DNA of 64,000 nucleotides. It comes from Ancistrus triradiatus. Taxonomy: Eukaryota; Chordata; Actinopteri; Siluriformes; Loricariidae. A program made the translations under genes and the position numbers. The stretch covers positions 124,001 to 188,000 of the forward strand of contig JAJAGP010000763.1 in the NCBI GenBank assembly GCA_025084515.1, read 5' to 3'. Below are positions 46,501-56,800 of the stretch, one piece after another; position 1 is the first letter of the stretch; each line of letters starts with the position of its first letter. The notes below the pieces were generated by a model. It saw only the letters and a program-made list of their open reading frames with translations. It had not been told where the DNA came from and ran no database searches.

Positions 46501-47758
46501 CTGCATAGAGAACTGCCACTCACTGGATACTTCTCTTGTTTAGACCGTTCTCTTTAAACCTTAGAGATGTCTGTGTGTGGAAATTCCAGTAGATAACAAC
46601 CATGCCCCATTCAAAGTCACTTAAATCACCTTTGTAAAATGGGCAATCAGGGGGAGAGATATGGTTTAATTAATACAGTAGGCATCCTATGACATTAGCA
46701 CACTGAAAGTACAAAACTATTCTATGGTCTACAGTGGTGCTTGAAAGTTTGTGAACCCTTTAGAATGTTCTATATTTCTGCATAAATATGACCTAAAACA
46801 TCATCAGATTTTCACACAAGTCCTAAAAGTAGATAAAGAGAACCCAGTTACACAAATGAGACACAAATATTATACTTGGTCATTTATTTATTGAGGAAAA
46901 TGATCCAATATTAACAGTGTTCTTTAGCTCATATTTATGCAGAAATATAGAAAATTCTAAAGGGTTCACAAACTTTCAAGCACCACTGTACGTTCATCTT
47001 TGGTGATTGTGTGGCTGTGTGTGTAATATGCACATTTTAGAAATGAGCATAACCAAGTTCAGGTATTAGTAAGGGTGTCTACATACATTTTGATGGAGAG
47101 ATGTGTTGATATGACGCAGATGTTTGTGTGTGTTTTAGAGCGCTATCAGTTTGCTGTCAGCTAAAGGGGAGAGGAGGAGCTCTCCACTAAGGCATGGACA
47201 GGATGGAGAGGGTCATTCGGAGATCATCACGACCTTTGGAGAAGGAACAGGTTGGATCCCACACTCCGCTTTCTCCCACTCCCACAAGTATGCAGAATGC
47301 GCTGACATTGGCAAGCCCTGTCTGGCCCCGAAACAAGAGTTTCCTTTCATCTATCTACGAGTTCATTTGATATTCTTTAAAAAAGACATGAGTTTTGACT
47401 GCATTGGATTGTGATGCTTGTGATCCTATAGTATGTTTGTAAGGCTTACAGTGCTGAATGTTGTTTTGATAGAAGTGATCTCACATGTGGCTTTGGCTCC
47501 AACCTTTAACACTTAATACTCACCAGATGAAGCAGATGAGGCTGACTCCACCCCCGCTGTTGCAGAACCAGCGTCAACCCATGCCGAGGTGCATATAGTA
47601 GATCTGCAGCAGTACACACCCCTGGGTGGAGTCTTCTATTTTGACTTGTTTCACCTCCCGCCCCAGTCTCACACAGCTAACAGCTGGGACATGAGAGAGG
47701 TGAATGTCACACACTGAAAGAGACCTCAGTGGATGAGTAATGAGATCTGGATGATAAA

Positions 47759-47802
<44 letters not shown>

Positions 47803-50800
47803 TGTGTGTGTGTGCACAGATCCTAGACACAGGTCTCCAGGTTTTCACATATCCACCAGAGCAATCCCAGGTACAGAGCTCCGTCTCAGAGAAGGAAGAA
47901 AGCAATGCACACTCCTCACCAGTAGGGGTCAGTGTTGTTCTACCTGATTCTGTCATCTTCCTGGAGGAACCACAGGTGGCACGGTGGGATCCTATAGGTA
48001 ATTATCTAAGAGTCTGCATAAGTGACATGGACAAAAGCTCAGTGCTAATCTCTGAACCAGAGAACTTCAGTCTTTTCTTGATGTTCATCATTAGTCTGGA
48101 TCTTTACATGGTTATATATTTAACAATCACTGCTTATACTCAGAGGCATACTGCAACATTTTTTTAGACTTAGGACTTAGGATGAGTATACAGTGGTTCT
48201 TGAAAGTTTTGTGAACCCTTCAGAATTTTCTATATTTCTGCATAAATATGACCTAAAACATCATCAGATTTTCACACAAGTCCTAAAAGTAGATAAAGAG
48301 AACCCAGTTAAACAAATGAGACAAAAATATTATACTTGGTCATTTATTTATTGAGGAAAATGATCCAATATTACATATTAGTGAGTGGCAAAAGTATGTG
48401 ACCCTCTAGGATTAGCAGTTAATTTGAAGGTGAAATGAGAGTCAGGTGTTTTTCAATCAATGGGATGCCAATCAGGTGTGAGGGGGCACCCTGTTTTATT
48501 TAAAGAACAGGGATCTATCAAAGTCTGCTCTTCACAACACATGTTGTTTGTGGAAGTGTATCATGGTACGGACAAAGGAGATTTCTGAGGAGCTCAGAAA
48601 AAGAGTTGTTGATGCTCATCAGGCTGGAAAAGGTTACAAAAACCATCTAAAGAGTTTGGACTCCACCAATCCACAGTCAGACAGATTGTGTACAAAATGG
48701 AGGAAATTCAGACCATTGTTACCCTCCCCAGGAGTGGCCGACCAACAAAGATCACTCCAAGAAGCAAGGTGTGTAATAGTTGGTGAGGTCCACAAAGGAC
48801 CCCAGGGTAACTTCTAAGCAACTGAAGGCCTCTCTCATGTTGGCTAATGTTAATGTTCATGAGTCCACCATCAGAAGAACACTGAACAACAATGGTGTGC
48901 ATGGCAGGGTTACAAGGAGAAAGCCACTGCTCTCCAAAAAGAACATTGCTGCTTGTCTGCAGTTTGCTAAAGATCACGTGGACGAGCCAGAAGGCTATTG
49001 GAAGAATGTTTTGTTGGACGGATGAGAGCAAAATAGGGATTTTTTGGGTTTAAAAGAAAAGCGTTATGTTTGGAGAAAGGAAAACACTGCATTCCAGCAT
49101 AAGAACCTTATCCCATCTGTGAAACATGGTGGTGGGTAGTATCATGGTTTGGGCCTGTTTTGCTGCATCTGGGCAGGACGGCTTGCCATCATTGATGGAA
49201 CAATGAATTCTGAATGATATCAGAGAATTCTAAAGGAAAAATGTCAGGACATCTGTCCATGAACTGAATCTCGAGAGAAGGTGGGTCATGCAGCAAGACA
49301 ACGACCCTAAGCACACAAGCCGTTCTACCAAAGAATGGTTACAGAAGAAATAAAGTTCATGTTTTGGAATGGCCAAGTCTTTAATCCAATGGAAATGTTG
49401 TGGAAGGACCTGAAGCGAGCAGCTAATGTGAGGAACCCACCAACATCCCAGAGCTGAAGCTGTTCTGTACGGAGGAATGGGGCTAAAATTCCTCCAAGCC
49501 GGTGTGCAGGACTGATGAACAGCTACAGGAAACGTTTAGTTTACAGTTATTGCTGCACAGGGGGGGTCACACCAGATACTGAAAGCAAGGGTCACATACT
49601 TTTGCCACTCACTAATATGTAATATTGGATCATTTTCCTCCATAAATAAATGACCAAAAGTATAATATTTTTGTCTCATTTGTGTAACTGGGTTCTCTTT
49701 ATCTACTTTTAGAACTTGTGTGAAAATCTGAAGATGTTTTAGGTCATATTTATGCAGAAATATAGAACATTCTAAAGGGTTCACAAACTTTCAAGCACCA
49801 CTGTATGTGTTTGCAATAAACATCACTAAATCAACTCACTGAAAAAGAAACACCCACATTATTTGTATGAACTATTAGGTCTGCTTCTGCTCCTGATCCA
49901 TGTCATTACATCCAACATGGAAGAAACCATTATTTTTTATTAAAACAAAAGTGCATTTTTATGTTATTCCATATTAAATTAATTTGCAATGACTGTAAAC
50001 CTTTTAAACTGCTTAAGTTAGTGACGAATGCAGGTTCCGTTTGGGATCCGATGACAGTCAGGTTTGAGTATGTAGGCCTTGTGGTGAACACTTCAATCTT
50101 GCCTTTTTGTGGAGGGACACACTGCCATAACTGCTGGTGTGATGATCCGGTCACCCCTAGTAGTGATACAAGGGACACTCACAGATCAGTGATATGTGCA
50201 GGACATCCTACGGCCACACGTGTTGCCTCTCATGGCAGGGCTTCCAGCTGACATTTCTCAGCAGGATAATGCTCGCCCACACACAGCAAGGGTTTCCCAG
50301 GAATGGCTCCACCAGATTGCAACACTTCCTTGGACTGCCCAGATGCCAGATTTATCACCAGCCGAACATTTATGGGACCAGCTGGGACACCAGCTTCAGC
50401 AAACAATGAGTGTGGAGGATCTGCAGGCCCAACTGTGGGCAAATGTGTCATAGAGGCATGTCTAGCAGTCAATGACCTCTCACCAAGAGGTACACTACCC
50501 AAAAGTAGCCTCTGAGGGCCTTTTTATAGGGCCGTGGGGGAAGCACTTTTGCATCCTCTTGTGGCAATACCCAGTGTCTAATCAGACCAGAAGTGTCATC
50601 ACTTACATATCTGCATGTAACATAACTGTATGCCGAGATTTCTGTCTAGTGCCTTATTTTTTTTGTCTCTGAGCATATTAGAGCGGGGGCCAAAAGTCTG
50701 AGACCACTAGTGAAAATGTTCGTATAGATCATTGTGGAAAAGAATCCATACTTCAGCAGAATAGCAACTTTGCCACATTTTTAAAAAACCAAAGAAGAAC

Positions 50801-53800
50801 AAGTAGTACTGACTGTCAGTCACTTCTTCCAAAGTCATCTAACCTAAACCCCATCCAGCATTTATGGTGGCACTTGAAAACAGAGAATGCCAAGCATTGA
50901 GTAACATCATAAACCATTCTTTGCAGTATTGTGGGATAACATGGATCATCAGTTTTTACACCAAATTGCAGAGACCATGCCAGCGGGGGGCATGCTGCCG
51001 TTATAGCCAAAGGGGGAATGTACCACATACTAACAAATTTTGAAATTGATATAAATAAAGATCCAACTTTTCACTCAAATTGTTATGCAGATTATATGAT
51101 CTGTAGTGAAAAACATTGCATCCAATTTTTGAGAAAAATGCAACATAGAAGCACTTTCACTAGTAGCCTAAGACTTTCACCCTCCACTGTAGCTATTTTG
51201 TAAAAAATTGTAATATATTTATCTAACTTAATGTAGGCCAGCACTGGAGAACGGACCACATTACAGAGATAGCATACGATGGTGAGGTACGCAGCATCTC
51301 CTTTAAGATGGATTCCTTCTATACCTTCACTCTTCTGCAGGAGACACATGCCAACATGCCCTTCCAGTGCTGGGAGCTTAGGCCTCTCGGCCAGGACTCT
51401 GTCAGGCTCACCATCACTGCCGCTCTCACTGAAGTCAACATTACTGTTAAGGCAAGTGGCACATAAAGTGCAGGAATGGGATTCTTGACTATAATTAGAT
51501 ATAATTATATTATTAGGTTCCTCAGTTCTTGCCATTCATTCGTTCCAGAAGGTGTGTTAAGAACAAAAATGACGAGTACTGAGCCATTTTTTCCCATAAG
51601 CAAAATGTAAAGTGAATGAATCCGTTCCAGACCCCCAGAAAATCCCCCTGTATGAGGCATTATATGCAGTAATGGAGCTGTATCGTACAATAGCTCCTGA
51701 TTTATGATGTTGATATGTTCAGCAAATCCATCATAAGATAAATGTATCATGAACTGAGGAGCTTAATACAGTCTATACTGTATCATAGCGGAGCCGATCT
51801 TATTGTTTATAACACTTATACATTAACCTACAGTTGGCCAAAATCATTAACACAAAGCTTATTTTATAATAAAGTGTTGAAAATCACATGTTATTTAGTG
51901 AGTCAAGGATTGAAAGTGAAAAGTAAAAGCAAAACACTTACTCTATTGGTGAACTCCGGGCTCTAGCTGGTAATGCTAGCTGCTCAGCCTGAAAGTGATG
52001 TGGAGGACTCGGTCCTTAATTTCCTTTAAGTTGGCTGCAATCATCAACCATTTTAGGACCCATGGAGACTTATTTGTCCTAAGAATACAGTATTGTAGAA
52101 CATGATACAAATAGCAGAGGTCTTCACCGAGAAACTGAATCATTGAATCAGTGTATACTGAATCGTGACTCATGAATCAAGTTTCAGATGGAACAAGTCG
52201 CACGGCTCAACTCATATAAGCTTAAGCAAGTGGACAAATGGCGACAACCGAGACCGACTATCCTAGTCAAAATGCGTCGAGAACCGAATTCGACGAGTTC
52301 CGAGATTGGCCGAAAACTGAGGAACTGCTGTAGTTCTGCTATAGTTTGATTTTAAAAAGAAGCCATTCACATCATAGAATGTACATACTGTGGAAGTAAT
52401 GACAGTTACCTCTGTAATAGGAGCCAATCTGCATGGTGTCATTTGAGTTTGATAGATTTTGTTCTGCTTTAACGTTTGATCTATTGTTTTCATCGTTAGC
52501 TGTACCATCATAGACCGATACGACAACATGTTGCCATTTCCTACACACACACAGACTGAATACCAAATAATCTCCTTACAACAGCACATGCTCAGCTCTG
52601 TGATATATTACACAGTAAGTGAACAGTCGGTTCTCATAGTTGATATGTTGGATGTGTGAGAAATTTGTATAAGTAAGACCTGAGTGACTTTAATCAACAG
52701 AGGAGGAGCAAACCACGAACCAGTGACATGTTGTTGCTGCCCAAGGCTCACCAATACTCAAGCTCCAAGTCCCATCCTCCCTGGTCTGAATAGGCAGAAG
52801 AGCTACTGTGCTCACAGGCTTTTTTATGCTGGTTATGTGAAGAATCACATACAGTGGAGCATGGTCAGACTGCTCACCATGCTAACCCCTAACGACCATA
52901 GGAAACACAATGGGTGTGCAGCTGGTCAGAACTGAACCTTGGAACAATGTAGGAAGATCAGCTGGTCTGATAAGTCCCGTTGTTTTCCCATCACGTGGAG
53001 GGTTGGGTACGTGTGCACCATATATCAGGGGAAGTGAAGGCACCAGGATGCACTGTGGGAAGAAGACAAACTGTGGGACGGAGTTTGATGCTCTGGGCAA
53101 AGTTCTGCTGAGGAACCTTGGGTTGTTTCTAATCATTGTTATGGACGTTTGTAGCTGTATGTCTTATTGATTCATGGAGTTGCTTTCAAAGGGTTTTTAT
53201 GTTCTAGGGGAACCAATGTATGCTTCAAATGGATCAGGCTCCTGCACTGGCAGGTATTCTGGGCAAATGGATGAGCCTCCCTACTCTACAGAAAGCCATG
53301 AAGCATGCCGGAGTTAATGTATTCGTTAATGAGTTCTCAGAGAAGTATGTCATGGCCATTGATAAGGTAACCACATGTTTGTAGCCATTTGTAGTTTAGA
53401 ACGATTCACATAGTTTTATCAAATACTAGTAGCATGTAGAAGCGAGCGACAGTGGATGCAGACAAAAGCACTGGTCTAAATCTTGCAGTTAACTTTAGAG
53501 TTGCAGGGACATTTCTGGACTACTTGCTGTAGTGGGGAACACAGAATTTAGAGGGACATAGCTCTCTGATTGGCAATCAGTCATAGGGGCTGTGCATTAA
53601 AAAATAAACCTGTTAAACGCTACATATATGAAGTGATTTAACACTAAAGTACTCTGCCATAGATGAAAAATTCAAAACTAATTAACACTAAATAAATGAA
53701 TTTATTTGCATTAAGTAAACATAGAGCTATAAGCTGCCATTACCTTGTCTGCAGCATGGCTGACTTTCTTTGACATATTTGCAGTTTATCCATTACTCCA

Positions 53801-56800
53801 CGAGAAAAATGGAAAGGAACTGGTTCTTACCGAAAGCGTTATCTGAGGAACACTACTCCCTATCATATTCAGAGATATATATATATACATACTGTACATA
53901 CATACATATATACAGTGGGGCAAAAAAGTATTTAGTCAGCCACTGATTGTGCAAGTTCTCCTACTTAGAAAGATGAGAGAGGTCTGTAAGTTTCATCATA
54001 GCTACACTTCAACTATGAGAGACAAAATGAGAAACAAAATCCAGGAAATCATATTGTAGGATTTTTAAAGAATTTAATTGGAAATCATGGTGGAAAATAA
54101 GTATTTGGTCACCCACAAACAAGCAAGATTTTCTGGCTTTCACAGACCTGTAATTTCTTCTTTAAGAAGCTCTTCTGTCCTCCCCGCTCATTACCTGTAT
54201 TAATGGCACCTGTTTGACCTCATTACCTGTATAAAAGTCACCTGTCCACAGCCTCAAACAGTCAGACTCCAAACACAACCATGGCCAAGACCAAAGAGCT
54301 GTCGAAGGACACCAGGAAGAAAATTATAGACCTGCACCAGGCTGGGAAGAGTGAATCTACAATAGGCAAGCAGGTTGGTGTGAATAAATCAACTGTGGGA
54401 GCAATTGTAAGAAAATGGAAGACATACAAGACCATTGGATAATCTCCCTCGATCTGGGGCTCCACACAAGATCTCATCCCGTGGGTCAAAATGATCATGA
54501 GAACGATGAGCAAAAATCCCAGAACTACACGGAGGTCCCTGATGAATGACCTGCAGAGAGCTGGGACCAAAGTAACAAAGGCTACCATCAGTAACACACT
54601 ACGCTGAGAGGGACTCAGATCCTGGCAGTGCCAGGCGTGTCCCCCTGCTTAAGCCAGTACATGTCCAGGCCCGTCTGAAGTTTGCCAGAGAGCATATGGA
54701 TGATCCAGAAGAGGATGGGAGAATATCATGTGGTTCAGATGAAACCAAATAGAACTTTTTGGTAAAAACTCAATTCGTTCGTGTTTGGAGGAAGAAGAAT
54801 GCTGAGTTGCATCCCAAGAACACCATACCTACTGTGAAGCATGGGGGTGGAAACATCATGCTTTGGGGCTGTTTTTTCTGCAGAGGGGACAGGACGACTG
54901 ATCCGTGTTAAGGGAAGAATGAACGGGGCCATGTATCGTGAGATTTTAAGCCAAAACCTCCTTCCATCAGTGAGAGCATTGAAGATGGGAACGTGGCTGG
55001 ATCTTCCAGCATGACAATGATCCCAAAACACCACCGCTCGGGCAACGAAGGAGTGGCTCCGTAAAAAGTATTTCAAGGTCCTGGAGTGGGCCTAGCCAGT
55101 CTCCAGACCTCAGCCCCATAGAACATTTGTGGAGGGAGTTGAAAGTCCGTGTTGCCCCAAAACATCACTGCTCTAGAGGAGATCTGCATGGAGGAATGGG
55201 CCAAAATACCAGCTACAGTGTGTGCCAACCTGGTGAGGACTTACAGGAAACGTTTGACCTCTGTCATTGCCAACAAAGGTTATGTTACAAAGTATTGAGT
55301 TGAAGAAAATTTATTGACCAAATACTTATTTTCCACCATAATTTACAATTAAATTATTTAAAAATCCTACAATGTGATTTCCTGGATTTTTTTCTCATTG
55401 TGTCTCTCATAGTTGAAGTGTAGCTATGATGGAAATTACAGACCTCTCTCATCTTTCTAAGTAGGAGAACATGCACAATCAGTGGCTGAATAAAAAACTT
55501 TTTTACCCCACTGTAGATATATACACATAAAACTTTGCTGTGGAACTTGCATTAAGCACATACATGATGTTTTGATGTGAATTCTAGCATAGCTTTTTAT
55601 GAAAATATTGTTTGATAAACCCAGTTTTTACCTTTGTGTATTTGGTTGCTGTAGATTTTGTTTCTTGCACCGAGATATATTCACTACCCCTGGCTATTAG
55701 AACATGCCCCATGGTCATGCCATAATCTCGCCATGTCCTCATTTTAGGATCCACTGATTGAGCATGTGGTATATGAGCAGATGGCTCTGATGTCCTCAGC
55801 CTTTGCCTTCTCGTGGAGCAAGTGGAACACACAATGTGGGCCGGACCATCTCATCCTTCAGGTACACATATAACCAGTGGCAGCGGCAGAACATGATTTT
55901 AGAGCAAGCTTATACCATTCTAATAACCAGACAGAAACTTCAGCATGAATGTTTAGTATATGTTAGTTATTCATTTAATTGATCCAGAAACACTGTACAC
56001 TTTTCTCAAAACTGTAAACACAAGTTTAACCGCACACACTCCTTTATGAAATCGCACACTTTCCTATCCAGAGAGACTTACAGTTGAGACATTCTTACAT
56101 TCAAAGCAACTGTTGCTTATGGGCCTAACAGTGGCAGCTCAGCAGAGGTGGGATTTGAACCCTGGACCTACTGGTCCAAAGTCCAATACTTTAGCACTCT
56201 TATCAAAAGCATGAACTCTGCCATCAAACTTTGAGCTCAAAAGGCAAACAAATGCCATAGCAGGCACATCTATTCAGGTTTCAATGAATAACATTATATT
56301 AACTAAAATGAATTACATTTAATTAAAACAAAAACATACAATACTTGTAATACTTAAATGCTAAACTCCTCTACAGATCGGATGTTCTACCCGATATTCA
56401 GTGCCTCACATCTGGATGGCCTGTCCTTTATTCATATTTAGTGTTTTTTATCTAGAGAGCATTTTCTCAAAGCAGCCCTTCACCCATCTAAGCCTACAGC
56501 CCAAACTGAGCAAGCATACTGTGACAAAGCAAGGAAAATGTGAGGGAAGCCAAGACCCCCTAGGGCAGCTTATATGTAAGAATTAAATTAAATGACTTAG
56601 AGTTTATAATAATAGTTTAAATACACAGAATGTAAATCTAATAATTAAAATAGAGCGTAGCATAAATAGAAAATATAATAAATAAAATACAACCTAGACT
56701 ATAATAAATGAGAGAGAGTACAGTATTATGGAGGAAGTATTACCTACTGCACAGCAGGTACGCAGAGGCTTCACAAAAAGTCACTGCACTATGTTATCAT

